A stretch of DNA of 64,000 nucleotides, from contig NC_037638.1 of assembly GCF_003254395.2 (NCBI RefSeq), forward strand, positions 21,901,352 to 21,965,351, in the 5' to 3' direction. Below the pieces are notes generated by a model that was not told the origin of the DNA, did no database searches, and saw nothing but the letters and a program-made list of their open reading frames with translations. Numbering within the stretch: position 1 is the first letter of the stretch; each line of letters begins with the position of its first letter. Made by a program: the position numbers and the translations under genes. This DNA comes from Apis mellifera. Its lineage: Eukaryota > Arthropoda > Insecta > Hymenoptera > Apidae. This document shows positions 46,877 through 59,447 of the stretch, piece after piece.

Positions 46877-46908
46877 ATTACGGCTATTCTAATTGTTCAA
46901 TAAAGTGG
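46877..46908 (+). repeat. motif Q, copy 2
   Basis: It matches 46177-46208 with five substitutions and no gap. A weakly similar segment precedes both copies (GAGAAA followed by a CTG..GAA pattern), suggesting that the whole P-Q interval was duplicated. Confidence 0.65.
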
Positions 46909-47306
46909 CTGAGCGCACGTTTCCAAATTATAAGGCCTATACCTATCTATTACGGGGAAAGGAGTGCGAGAACGGCCGCGTCGAGACTTTGGAGGGTGCC
47001 TTGAGATCTTTGCGATAATTAACGTCGATTAGACGAACATAAATCTTTTTTATCTCGATTTTCCAAATAATTAGATGAATTCCTTCGAGACTACTTAAGG
47101 ATTCGAGACGACCAAATAATCCGAATCTTTTTACCCTCCATCGAGTTACCTGAAAAATACACTCCCTCTTTCATCCGGATCATTAAAATGATCTCGAAGG
47201 ATTTTGAAGGATTCGAAGGTTCCAAGAAATTACACCCGTCTTCATTACCACCGCGAATTTAACCATCGGCGACAATTACGCAAGCGTTGGCGTAGTCGCG
47301 ATGTGT

Positions 47307-47336
47307 CGCGGTAAAAGCAGCCGTTCGATGAATGCA
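47307..47336 (+). repeat. motif P, copy 2
   Basis: It matches 46741-46770 with three substitutions. No third Q motif follows at the expected distance (about 47430-47460). Confidence 0.7.
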
Positions 47337-47719
47337 CCGACACCGAGCTGTCTATTCAACTCGCGTGGAAGAGCAGAGGGGCGCGGCCGCGCGTTCACAC
47401 ATACACGCGCGTGTGTAGGATGGGGCCAGGCTCACCCACGATGATGCCGCATCTCCGGCACGCACGGAGAGGCGAAACCCGGTGGCGCCGGAGGATTACA
47501 TCGAGACCCACCCCCGTGGCCTCGATAATGCATCCGATTGAATATTCGACGGGGGATGGAGCATGGAAGCGGGGCACCCGCAATGGTCCCCAGGCACGCC
47601 AACACCATCCACGGCCCTTACGACGAGCAACCAGCCCCGCGTATTTGCGCCGGGTCCGCTTTAAATGGCCAGGGATGGATGGGATGCTACCGGCGATGCT
47701 CAAAAGCGTTCAGAATTCA

Positions 47720-47739
47720 GAGGAGGAGGAGGAGGAGGG
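47720..47739. repeat. (GGA)n microsatellite
   Basis: Six GGA units. Confidence 0.9.
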
Positions 47740-49501
47740 AAATAACGAGTCATCGCGGATTACTCGTTTATTGGTCTGCTCCGCTCGCGTGAATATCCGC
47801 TTCACACAAGCGCACACGCGTGCACCACCCTCCTCCCCCTGTGTTTGAGTTGGTTCTTGACGCCCTGTTACCCCGACGCTTTCCATTTTTAACGTTCAAG
47901 TGGACGGGCTGCGGTGTTGCGGATGATGATACGGTGTCGAGAATGGAGTGGAAAAAGGTGTATTTGAGAATCTTGCTTCTCGCAAAGTGATATTTTTTTT
48001 TTCACCAGACGCGTAAATGGGCGAGAGAGGCAATACGAGTTATCATTCATCTCATGAAAACTCATCGAGCCTCGTGGAATCATGGAAGATGGCGTGAGCT
48101 CGCCCCGTATGTGTTCTACGTAGTTAAGCACATGTGCTCGCGATATCGACCCTCGATTCCATTTTAACCGATGGGTAAACGCCAGGGTAAACAGTCTAAC
48201 GCGAAATTGGTTTTTGAAAATATTGAGAATGCTCGAGGGGGGGATCTCCTCGAAGGGATGCGTGGATGCGTGTCGCCAAGATCGACCTGTGTCGTTATCC
48301 TTTTTTTCCCTCCATATGGCGTTTTCTAAAAAAGCTCTCCATTTTCCCGAGAGTTGGGAGAAAAAGGGGCTCGATCTTGCCGGTGCACGCGCGCCCCGTG
48401 AATGTTCAGGATAGTTGACGATAAAGGAAGTTGGGAATTATCGCGGATGATCGATATTACACGGGTGAAGCATCCGTGGTGTGTGCTCTATCTATCGCTT
48501 CCCGCGTGTCCCCGCGCGAAAGAAATTCGCCCGGTAAATTTCCCGCCCTTCGACGCCTTCGAGGCTGGCAAATTCTTCCGCAAAATCGATCCCGCTGCGA
48601 AATTCGAGGCGACGCTATCTTCGACGAGATTTACAGCCGTATCCGCCAATGGAAATTTCTCGAGGAAGCGAGAGAAAACGAGGGAGGGAGGGGTCGTTAG
48701 ATATGGTCGTAAATGTGCGGTTTAGCGACACCCAGGTTGCACTCCAAGTAGCTGAATCTTGGGTGATTTATAGTTGGTTGCGCGCGGGGAACGCGCTGTT
48801 AGTGGACTGCGTGGTGGCTTGACGTGACGCGGCTACCGCTCGCCCCACCCTCTCCCTTCGGTAATTAATTACTTTCTGAAGCACCGAATGATCCTGTTAA
48901 TTATTTTTCGGGCCGTGGCTCGTCGTTAAGGGACGGGTGCGCACACGAGTACACGTTGGTGTCGTGAACGTGGGATAGATCGGTCGAGAAAGTCGAATTA
49001 TATCCATCTATATATCTCTCCCCGTCAATCCTGTCTGTACCATATCGTTATAACGCACGTGTCGTTCTTCGAAAAAGTGTTTCGAGTTTTCATTCGTCGT
49101 GTAAGGAAACTGGAGCCGGAACAATTATACGCATAATCGTACGGACGATTTGCTCGTCGATTCGACAAGCGTCGACGAGCGCGGGAGGTGGACGACGAAG
49201 TGGCGCGTATCGTATCCGCGACGAAAAAGAAAACGGGGCTTAGAAGAAGGCGAAAGAAGATTTCGACGTTTCTTACGAGCGGCGGGGGGATATTCCTGTC
49301 CTCGAACCGGTTAAGGATTCCACGATTTATATCCTCGCGTAAAGGGGCGCTTAGAGGAGCGCGGCGTCTCGCGTATCCCGGGGACACGTGAAACGGTGGA
49401 AGGAAGGGGGAAGGACGCGACGAAGCGAGGAGAAAGGGAGAGAACTCGCGCATCGAAGACGCATCGAGACAATAAAGTCTCGGTCGAAGAGAGGGAGAGA
49501 A

Positions 49502-49521
49502 AGAGAGAGAGAGAGAGAGAG
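49502..49521. repeat. (GA)n microsatellite
   Basis: Ten GA units. Confidence 0.92.
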
Positions 49522-49670
49522 CGTTTGTAACGCGTCGCCTTGAGAGAGGGGGAGAGGTTTTGGTGGAAAAAAAAAAAGTGAGCGGAGAATGAAAAATCGG
49601 AGTGGCGGTGGCCGGAACGAGGAAACGGCGTACGATACGGCCGTTAATTGTGAGGCGACAAAAGAGGGAA

Positions 49671-49682
49671 GGGGGGGGGGGG
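49671..49682. repeat. poly-G run of 12
   Basis: Twelve G following AAAGAGGGAA. Confidence 0.9.
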
Positions 49683-50214
49683 AAAGTTGGACCGTCGAAA
49701 GAGAATTAAGCGATTCGAGATGAATTTTACGGGCCGGTTAAGATTCCGCCGAGATTCTCTTTCGCCCCGATCCCCGTTTTTCTTGGGCTTTCCCCGGCCT
49801 GGTTGGTTTGTTCCATCGAGAGCCACCACAAGGGGGTGAGAAGTACAAGGTGAGGGTACGACGAGGTGGATGGAGGAAGGAGGGGGAGGGAAGAAAACGA
49901 GCAGAATGGGGAGAGAAGAAAGACTGGCTCGTTTCGTAGCTTCGGCCTTTTTAGGAGGAGAAGAAAGGCCGTGAGCGGCGAAGAAGAAAAACTGGAGGAG
50001 AAGGGTGACGGAGTAAAGGGTCGACGACGACCTGAACAAGGACCGCCGACGACGATTTACCGCTTCCTTAGACGTATTGGAACGCAGCCTCGTTCGCTCT
50101 CTACCCTCGGCAACGAGCAGGCTACTTCGGAGAAAAGTATGACGTCGTGGTTCGCTCGATTTTCGCTCGAAATTTGTGGTCATCGGTTTAGCGATGAAGG
50201 ATGAGATAGAGGAA

Positions 50215-50240
50215 TCTCTCTCTTTCTCTCTCTCTCTCTC
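50215..50240. repeat. (CT)n microsatellite, interrupted
   Basis: CT units with one TTT interruption. Confidence 0.9.
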
Positions 50241-50525
50241 GTTCCTTCCTCGACTCGTCTCTCGTATCGCATCGATGGTATTTTAAGAGTCTGAAGAAAG
50301 ATCGGGTTGAAAGAATCGTTAATATGTCTCTCATCGTTAATATTTTTACTACCCCCTTCGAAGAGAACGCGTGAACGTTATTATCCTCGAATTCAGTAGC
50401 TCGTCCTAGCGATCAAAATCTTCGTACGGTATGGACGATGAAACGTATCCAACCGTCTATCTGATTGCTCGCCATCGCCGAGACTGATCTTGGACCGGTT
50501 CGATGCGATAGGTTGGCGCGCGATC

Positions 50526-50549
50526 AATCGATCGATCGATCGATCGATA
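50526..50549. repeat. (ATCG)n microsatellite
   Basis: Six tetranucleotide units. Each unit is self-complementary (CGAT/ATCG), so the tract is itself a palindrome and can form a hairpin. Confidence 0.92.
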
Positions 50550-50968
50550 AATACCTTACCTTCTCAGAAATAAGAGAAAAAAGATAGAAAAAAAAGAGAG
50601 AAAAAGGAAAGAAAAAAATACCAAGAGAGAACTCATAATTCTCAATTGGTGCACGATAGACGGAGAGATGGAATCGTTGAGATTAATAAACGACTGGAAG
50701 TGAATCTGGAAAAGAGGTGCACGCGTATATATATATATGTATGATACAGAAGCGAGAGAAGGTATCGATGGTACGTAGCACAGGGTGCGTTCGAAGGTGG
50801 GAAGAAATCGCGACGGAGGATAGACGAGGACGAAAGGAAGGATCGAAGGTGCGACAGAGAGGCCGTACGCTTTGGTTTAGGCGATGGCCTGTAGTAACCT
50901 CGCCGGTCGGATCGACTGCGGTTCGAGACGGGAGAAAAGAAGATGCCGGAGAAGGACGGTAGGGTGCG

Positions 50969-51025
50969 AGAGAGAGAGAAAGAGAGAGAGAGAGTAAGAG
51001 AGAAGTAGGAGGAGGAGGAGGAGGA
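50969..51025. repeat. (GA)n followed by (GGA)n
   Basis: GA units at 50969-50994, then GGA units at 51008-51025, with short purine sequence between them. Confidence 0.88.
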
Positions 51026-51923
51026 TCAGTATAGGGGGAGAGAAACCGAGCCTTCTTACCCAAGGAACCGGTTCTCTTCTCTCTCTACAGCCTGGTACGA
51101 CTGCCGTGCCAGCCTGCCTCCCTCTTCTTCTCTTGCTCTACCTCCGAGACATGGCACTTAGAGTCATCCGGGGACTCTGCTCCCCGAGATCAGCGGGAGT
51201 TTTAGCGATCGGACCTTGCACTTGCCTTTAAATCGCTTCGCGTCAACTGGTCTCTCTGTGATACCCGCTCGTGCTCTCCGCCGTGCACGCGTCCCTCATT
51301 GCAACGGCGGACTGGTTGCCTTTCCTGCCGGGGGGATCTCCCCTCCCCCTCCTCCTCCTCGGTATAATCCTCGGTACGGGAGGACACGAGAGGGAACAGA
51401 TCTGGTCGCGCATCCTAGGAATGTCTACGCCTCGAATTGATCGAGGTTTAATTGAAACGAACGTTCGAGAGGAAGAGAGATTCTTCGCTTAATTAGCTGT
51501 TGATCCCTCGAGTTTTTCGAGAATTATCCATTTCTCGGTTTATCAAAGGTGATATTCTGCGCGAATCGCAGAAAATCGACCCGTTTTTTTCGCGTCGGAT
51601 TTAAGCGTGACTTTTCCACCCGATCTCTCTCCTTTTCCCTCGAAATATCCCCATTCCAAATACCTTGAGGCGAAATATAGGATGATGATACAAAATTTTC
51701 CGATACTTGGTAACGCGTAACCAGTGCATCGGGGAGGGGGGGCTCGGTTTCACCGGGGTTCACCAGGGGCGTTTTCCAGAAACCTAATATCGAAAGCTCG
51801 ATCCCGATGTGAAATTCTATCTCTCTTTCTCGTTCTCCCGCGGCTAAATATAATCGTCTATGAAATTTCTAGCCGCGCCCGATACCGTGACACTGGTGGC
51901 GTCGAACGCTCTTCCACCTCTTT

Positions 51924-51929
<6 letters not shown>

Positions 51930-51956
<27 letters not shown>
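51930..51956. repeat. (CT)n microsatellite
   Basis: About thirteen CT units. Confidence 0.93.
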
Positions 51957-51960
<4 letters not shown>

Positions 51961-54102
51961 TTTCTCGCTCTGTTACAGGAAACCTGTTTCGTGCGTTTCA
52001 AGTTTTCCCCAAGCGGTAACAGTACGCGGGTTTGAGGGTTAAGGTCGTCTCGTGTGCAACCGGTCCGCTATTCGCGACACGTTGCAAAAGCTTTAACGTT
52101 TCGAACCTACCATCTCTTCCTGTCGTTAAATCACGCTCGATCGTGTTTACTATCGATGGATGTTGAACCCCGCTCGATCAATGGTTTCCACGAGTACGTT
52201 GTTCCACTTCGATCTAATCGGTTTCACAGGATTCCGTGATGCAGTACGAGATATTTTCGTTTCGTTGTTGGACTTGAATAAATAATTGTACATCATACGG
52301 GTGTACGGACTCGTTTCTCAAAGTTCAACGCCCAAAGTTCCACTTGCCAAGATTCTTCTTCGGCATCTTCTCTTTGCAACGAAATATAATACGTGGCTGC
52401 TAGAGAGGCAGGGATTATTATTCCCAAACCGGAAAAATAAAATTATTAATCCGTTTTATCGGACGAGAGATAAAAGCAAATTTCCTCTCTGAATCTTAGA
52501 GGATATTCGAGAGAAATAATTGTAATTAACCGGCGATAAAGAAATATAACGATTACGAAAGGTATAACGATAAAAAGAAAATTTTCCAATCTCGATACCG
52601 ATCGTTTTTCTTTCTTTTTCTTTTTTTTTCAATAATAAGAAGAAACACGCGTGAAACACCAGTCCAGGTTACACTTGATTCTCCAGCAACTGAATCCAGG
52701 ATAGGTTGTTGGTTTATAGTGAAGGAATAGACGAGAACGCACGTCGTGTGCAGACGCGCGGAACCGCGGACCGTGAGTGAGAAAGCGAATGGGGGAAAGG
52801 GAAAGTGGGATGGAAACGGCGAGACGCGAATATACGAGTTGCCCTTCGCTCCGTTGCGTTATAAATCGCGGATTTCTACGTAGGTGACTGGTGGCCGCAT
52901 GTATACCGTAGTCGGAACGTCGGATGATCCATTTAATGCCGCGCGCCGCCATGCGGCATAAATCACGCGCACGTTATACCGACATGTAATATAACCGACA
53001 TCGTGTGCTTTCTGCGGTCGCGTTAGAGAGACCCGCGATCACGTCCACGATGCGATGATGATACCGCGTATACAGTCGTCCAAATGTCTCAGGCGAATGG
53101 AATAGACTTACTCGCGTCTTGATCGTGTACGTACATTTTCCATCCCGTTCCGCCATTTTCCCAAGTTTAACGGGTTCGTGTGCAGTGATGATTACGTCGA
53201 TATATTAATTCGACGAGTAGATTTTTATCGAATCGACGATAAAGCGAGGAATAAAATTGGAATACGTGATAACGGTCGCTCCCCCCTCCTTTCCCCTCGA
53301 TAAGAATTATAGCTCTCCTCCAACGTATCGTTGTTCCACTGATTATTGGACAGGCTGATTAATGGATTCCGATGGTTATCGAGACCGCGCCACGGATTCT
53401 TCCAACCGTAGTAAAGTAACTCGAAATCGTGAAGTTCGCCGAATCGAACGAAGGAATCGTCGCCAAAGCGAATCCTAAATTTGGCGAGGAGAAAGAAGTT
53501 TCTGGGCTGCGCAGAGAATCTCGTGAAATCGCCCCGTTTATGCAGCCGATCCTCGAATTTAATTAATCCCTTAATTCGTCGTCCCGGAATATTCCGGATA
53601 TCCGCCGCTCGAGAATACCTTGTGTTTCTTGCGAGTCAAGAAAAAGAAAAAGAGAGAGAGAGAGATCTCGAACGAATGTCGTTTAAGGAAAGAAAATGAC
53701 GATTGATCGGAGAGGTCGAATTTACAACGCGAGGCGAAAACGAACGGCGGAATTAAACCGATTCGAGGGGAGGCTCGGTCCTCGGAGAGGAAACCTGCCC
53801 GGTCAAGTCGCCGATTTAATCGCGACGACTTTCCAGGTATCAACGACGCGGCAGAAAAGATCAGGTGTATATACATATATACATACATGTTTATGTATAT
53901 ACACGGGAGATACTATGGTCGTCATAAATTCTATCGCGTATTCGGGCATTCCGCCCGTTTCGTAGCCATTCTCCGTGTAATTAACGGCGGATGAGTCGGT
54001 CCGCGGGAGAGTGGCAGGGGTGAAGAGGTGAAAATCCATTAGCGCGAAACGTCACGCGGGAAGGGTCCACGTGAAATTAACCTGCTATACGATCGGCCGA
54101 GG

Positions 54103-54138
54103 TTTTTTCTTTTTTTTTTTTTTTTCTTTTTTTTTTTT
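54103..54138. repeat. T-rich tract
   Basis: T6-C-T15-C-T14 approximately. No retroposon body is seen beside it. Confidence 0.88.
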
Positions 54139-56405
54139 ACCATCGTCGAGGTAAAGAAGGGAATAAAAAAGAGGGGAGGAAAGAGCGCGGAAACAAAATT
54201 CGCCGATGATTATCCTTGTATCAGGTTATAACTTTCATTTAAGCTTGGGTAACAAGCAAGCCTGTCCTAGAACACCTGTCGCGGTTCTTGATTAGATTTC
54301 GATTCGCGAAACAGAGGGTTAATTGTGAAATTTGAAATAAGAGAGTTGGACGGAATGATTCACCGGAGAAATATTTCCAACGATCGAACGAATCAGATAC
54401 TTTCGTGCTTCGCGAACGAAAATCGTGCCATTTTCTACGAATCCTCTTCCCTCCTTCCCCCCATTGTAAAGGATAGCATTTCACCTTCACCCTCCGCTAA
54501 GAAAGTCCGGGTCAGGATCAGGATGGGATCTCGAGCGAGGAATAGAAAGACAAGAAGAGGGTTGTAGATGTTCGCCTAAAATTCCAAAGGATCCAAAGGG
54601 TGGAGGCGAGTTACCGAACGCGCTCTGTAAATCTACCGGCTCTGCTGCTCTAAATTGCGTAATTTATATTTCCAGTTCCCTCCGCTTATAATTAATTACG
54701 GCCAAGTTCGCCGATGGAAAGAAGGGCTCCCTCTGGGAAGGAGATGGCGAGGGTGGGAAAAAGGGGAATTCGGCCAAGACACTCGGCTCGTTGAACACGA
54801 GCATTCTTGCATTCTTGGCGACGAGATACCATCGAATCGCCCCGATCAATTATTTCGGCCCCGGCTCGTGCATCGCGTAAGAGACCTGAACTTTCCAGCT
54901 CGTGGTGGAGGGAAGGAAGGGGAGGAAGGAGGAGGAGAGGGGGGAGAAAAGGTAGAAAATCGGTCACGCGAGCGGAAGTAACACGGCTCGACGAGGTCCC
55001 GCCGTGTTCACGATGTTTCGGCGCACGAGTATTTCCGGCAAACGGGCGGCCCCCACAGGCCGTTTTTCACCCGTTTCCCACCCGGATTCCCGCCGCGCCA
55101 CTGATGGTGGAGAGGCGGTGTGCCGGTGGACGCCGGGGGTTGAAAGCAGTTGGCGTTGGAGAGGAACGAGGAAAGAGGGAGGAGGAGGAGGAGAGGACTG
55201 CCGTTGCTACTTTCGTTATTTATGACCCACGATATAGCCTCTCTTCTCCTCATCGCCTCCGTCGGGCGCACACGCGCCACAACCCCATAAAGGCCGCTCT
55301 CTCTCTCTCTCTTTCCTCCTCTCTCCTCTCTCTCGCCACCCGTTCACCCGGTTTCCTTCGACTCTCTTAATACTTTCGCCTCTTCGAGGTCTAACTTCGG
55401 TTTCCCCGGAACAAGGAGGGGCGGGAGGGGAAATGTGCACGCGCGAAATGAGATCCGGCCGGTGCCGATGTTATATCATTATTGGCCGCGCGAACCCGAC
55501 AACTCGGGATAAAAGGCGTTGGCCGGCGTTGTTGGGTTTACCGCGTGGGACACGGCAAAAACCACTCCTTCTGCATCGCGACTTATAAATCGAGGGATCG
55601 ATTGCGGATCGATTTCCCTAGTTGGATTTCATTTTTCAATCATTTGCTATTCTTCTCCCTCCCTCTCTCCCGATCTAAACGATCTCCACGAATGAAATAA
55701 CACGAGTGTGAAATAAATCGAGAAATCGAGAAACGATTGAGCGAAGTTTTATTCTAATTCGTTGGCTCGTAGATTTTCCATTCGCTTTCGAGTGAGTCGT
55801 ATCGGCCGACTCCTCGAAATAAATCATTTTCAACGCGATAAACGGGCTATAAATACGGTTACTTAGCGGGTATTAATCGGCTCGCGTATTAAAAGGGTTA
55901 GATAAAAAGAGCGTAACAGAGCGTGGCGGTTGATTAAAGCGTTTATCTCGCGAGGAAGCGAGAGCACGAGCCTCGCGAAACTTGCGGTATGGCACGACAT
56001 CAAAGGGATCGGGGGAGGGTTGTTGCGTTCCCCGGCCACGTCGGATTCCAGGACGCGCCTATATTAATTAAACCGGGGACGATTATCTTTCCATTTAGCT
56101 ACGGCGTGTCGATGGATAATGCTTCCTCCGCGGGGAATATCCAAGGTTATCCTCGAGGTTGCTGCGTTGCGCCCGCGACCCGGCTCGATTTATCGTTGCG
56201 CACCGCAACGGCATGAATTAACCGCGCCGATCTTTATATATAACCGTGTGTTTCTTCGATTTAAATCGATTATCCGCGCGGACACGCGGGGACGGAAGGA
56301 AAAGAAACGAGCATTCTGGAGGGGCAGCAAGAAGGGGAGAAAGAGGAGGGGGGGGCAGAGGTAGAGCTGCAGCAACGGCAGCAGGTCGAAAAGAAAAAGA
56401 GGAAT

Positions 56406-56450
56406 GGAGGAGGAGGAGGAGGAAGGAGAAGAAGAAGAAGAAGAAGAAAA
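56406..56450. repeat. (GGA)n then (GAA)n microsatellites
   Basis: Five GGA units, a purine linker, then six to seven GAA units. The whole 56280-56460 segment is purine-rich. Confidence 0.9.
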
Positions 56451-57502
56451 GGGAGAGTATGCGGCGTTCCAGAGCCGAGTTTAACATAAGCGCTGTTTTC
56501 CTATAGCCGGGCTCATTAGGAGTGCACGCAGATTACCGAGAAGATGACCTCGAGACGGCGGAGTCGTGGTTCTCTTTTAGAGTAGCGGCCACGGTATGAG
56601 CGCCACCAGTATCCACCGCGTGTCCCGTAAGCTAATTAAGACGACAAAAGTCCACGTTAATCCGAGAAACACTCGTCTCGATAGGGGGAGGGCCTCTTAA
56701 GTGAACCGTGCATCGTCGCCTCGGTTTCGAACGGCTCCTTACCGTGGAATCCGTCGAGTTTCTTCTTCTTCTCCTTGTTCTTCTTCCTCTTCTTCTTCCA
56801 ATATAGCGTTTTAACCGTGAATCAGCGCGTAATTTTCGTCGCGAGTTGTTTCCCGTTGACCGTTTCAAAATTCAAACGCTCTGTACACGAAAATTGAAAT
56901 TTAAAATTCGAAAGAAACGAATCGGTGTTGTTGCAGTGCAGGAACGAGAAGGGGCAAGAACATGCGAGAGAGAGAGATGGCGCGATGGGGGAAAAAGTGA
57001 TACGCGTGGAACGTGTTTGCGGGCAGAGGAAGAAAAAGCGACGTAATCATATTTAATGCGCTCGTAAAAAATGTACATTTATATGTGTACCGAAAACAAC
57101 GGGACCGGGGATACGAGTTTTCGAAATGCGCAGTGGAGGATAATTAACGCAGTTAGATGAAACGAATAAAGAGAGAGGTGGATATACGAACGAGGATGGG
57201 GGAAAAAATACGCGATCGATGTACAATTTTGCTTCAAGCGTTATACAAACGCTTTATTCGGGAGAGAACAACGAATCCAGTATTTCCAATTACGTGTTTT
57301 TCCTTTCTTCCCCGACGTCGCGAAGGCGTCGTGAAATCACGAGGAGCAAAGTATTCGCAAACTCGAGTCGAGTAGAAATGGAATAAAGTTGAAATTTATC
57401 CACACGGCGGTTACGATACTTAGTCTATAATAAATGTTCGCGCGATGCCGAGCTTCTCCCCGAGCTTCTGCACGGACACCGAAACAGCCTCTCCGCTCTA
57501 CT

Positions 57503-57525
57503 CGTTCTCACCTTGTTACTTACAC
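57503..57525 (+). repeat. diverged element, copy 1
   Basis: CGTTCTCACC(T)T(G)TTAC(T)TACAC type sequence. 20 of 23 bases match copy 2 at 58391-58413. Loosely similar segments follow both (GGGATAAACGAG versus CGGAATAAACGG, about 70 and 30 bases on). Confidence 0.5.
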
Positions 57526-57648
57526 ACAATAAGGTGCATGCGCATAAGTAACACGGAGAAAACGGCGCGTCGCCGGGATAAACGAGTTGAAAAAGGCTCG
57601 AAGAGCAACCGTGCAACAGCCGTATCGTTGCGACGCGCCATTTTCTAT

Positions 57649-57682
57649 CTACACCTACACCTACACCACCACCACCACCACC
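57649..57682. repeat. (CTACAC)n then (CAC)n repeat
   Basis: Three hexamer units pass into about six CAC triplets. Confidence 0.9.
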
Positions 57683-58390
57683 GCATCTTGGCCGAATCGT
57701 CGACATCGTTATCCGTGCTTCTCGCATCTCCTCCCTCTCCTCCCTCGAAAGGTAACACCTTTGAATGCTAATTGCTACATCATCCGGCTGGAATCCAATT
57801 ATTTATCGCTAATACCGAAGCCAAGGGAAGTGGCTGCGCGCCAAAACGCCACTTTAAACAAATTCACCCTTCGATGCCCGAAAGTATATAATGCTAATCG
57901 GGATGTTGCTCGATGAGATCGTTGGAAAGAGGAAGGACGAATTTTCTAATTGAGAAATCGCGATTACTTGCTACACTAGCGGTGACCTAGAAAGAATCTA
58001 TTCTTGTCTCGTCAAAGAAATTTTCTTCTCGGATATTTTCAAACGTTTGATCCGTACGAAAGGATTCAAGAGCGTGTTTCGTCCGAGATTATATCCCATG
58101 CAATCCGTGTATTTTTATCAAGAGGATTATTTGCCATTTGAGAGGAGAATTTTTGGAAAAATCTATATATCTAAAATTGAAACTACCAACACGATTTCCT
58201 TTTAATTTTAACCACCAATCTTTTATTTATGAACAATCTTACAATTCTTTTCATTCGATAGAATAATCGAAAAGTTTTTTAAGTTTCTATACGATGCTCG
58301 AGTCGAGGGAAGGAAAAAAAACAAGCGAATAAAAACAATTACACGACGTTAGAAGAATCATCCGAGCAATAAAGTGCCGCGTTCTCCAAC

Positions 58391-58413
58391 CGTTCTCACC
58401 CTATTACCTACAC
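58391..58413 (+). repeat. diverged element, copy 2
   Basis: It matches 57503-57525 with three transition-type differences, 888 bases away in the same orientation. Confidence 0.5.
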
Positions 58414-58752
58414 GCTGTGCAGCCGCATTGGCCTGGTCGCGGAATAAACGGTGCGACAAAGACGCGCGCTTTACAAGACCTGTGCTCTTTCATTTTCGCT
58501 GCCCCTCCGCTGCTTTTACTTAATCCCCTCCGCGTTTCACGCTCGTTGCCCGCTCTCAGAAATATTTATATGCATCTTAAGCCCGGGCGGCACGCGCGGG
58601 GGATAGGCGACTGTCGAAAAAGATTATTATTAACGCCTGACTGTCGACGGCATGGACCGAGCCGATAAGGGTCTTACGAGGAGGCCGTCCCTCTCTTCCA
58701 CGATACAGGGGTTGGGACCCCGTGAAAAGGGCGACAAGAGACAGAGAGGCGC

Positions 58753-58782
58753 GTATATATATATAGTATAGTATATATATAA
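58753..58782. repeat. (TA)n microsatellite with GTATA interruptions
   Basis: TA units broken twice by AGTATAG. Confidence 0.85.
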
Positions 58783-59421
58783 TCGACTATTCGATAAGCT
58801 GTGTCGCTGACAGCCATGATGACCATCCACGGGGATCAAGCGAAGAATATAAACTTTCTCAACTACCCTTGGCCACGATTTTTTTCGTTGATAGGGATGC
58901 GGAGGAATTGGGGATGGATGCGATCGCGTGCCCTTTGAGAAGAAAGAAGGGGGGATAACGAATGAGATTATCGATATATTTGGAATTTAACGTATAGGGG
59001 TTGAAGGAATTGGTGAGGAGTAGCTTTCGAAGAAAACGCTTCTTATTTCTTGCCTGCGTGAAACAGTATTACGATCGTGTCACGAGTGGATCGAGCGAAG
59101 AATCCCATGCGTATCAGAGAATTTCGAAACGGCCATACGACGAACCGAATTCACAAACTCTCGTGGCAAGCGATGTAACGTGGTTTTTTTCTTTTTTTCG
59201 CGATGAAAAAAAATGACACGGTCGTGAAGCATCGACGATACTCGAGTATCGCCCACACACGGTCGGTTTTAAGGATCATAAGCCACGCGAATACCGAAAG
59301 CGCATAGTAATAAACGTTGCCGGTTAAAAAATTAGTCTAATGGCACGTGGCTTGGCTTGTTGAGGAACGGAGGAACGCGATGGACGCTTGTTACGCCGCT
59401 GGCGTATTCACGTGTCTGCCT

Positions 59422-59447
59422 GTCTCTCTCTCTCTCTCTTTCTCTCT
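59422..59447. repeat. (CT)n microsatellite
   Basis: About twelve CT units with one TTT interruption. Confidence 0.9.

Larger units (their letters stand above)
46915..50200. other. non-coding stretch
   Basis: Outside the P motif no gene is supported. 46990-47290 is AT-balanced with repeated AAGGATT/GAAGGATTCGA words. 47395-47700 is GC-rich with long opposed ORFs of a chance type. GGA (47720), GA (49502), A11 (around 49566) and G12 (49671) tracts follow. 48720-48960 is a repeat-poor block. Confidence 0.6.
50205..54240. other. non-coding stretch
   Basis: CT (50215), ATCG (50526), GA (50969), GGA (51008), CT (51930) and T (54103) repeats are separated by balanced sequence. A textbook pyrimidine-rich acceptor-like site (TTCTCTTCTCTCTCTACAG, ending at 51090) is followed by a short Leu-rich frame that stops at 51230, without a plausible protein. 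52880-53160 is a repeat-free block. No gene is supported. Confidence 0.6.
54240..59415. other. non-coding stretch
   Basis: No gene is supported. GC-rich blocks with opposed long ORFs (54900-55300) contain GGA tracts. 55740-56230 and 56460-56640 are repeat-poor with CGCG and TAAT words. 56406-56450 and 57649-57682 are triplet-type repeats. 57920-58370 is AT-leaning. Confidence 0.6.

Noticed and set aside
47395..47848. Opposed 102- and 145-codon ORFs
   Set aside because: Both strands are open over GC-rich sequence with a GGA repeat. The Arg/Pro/His-rich products have no motif.
50526..50549. (ATCG)n as a clustered binding site
   Set aside because: A pure tetranucleotide repeat, explained by slippage.
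51072..51231. Strong acceptor-like site followed by a Leu-rich frame
   Set aside because: The pyrimidine tract looks good, but the following frame is a short Leu/Cys/Arg string ending in TAA with no protein character. CT tracts ending in AG are common here by chance.
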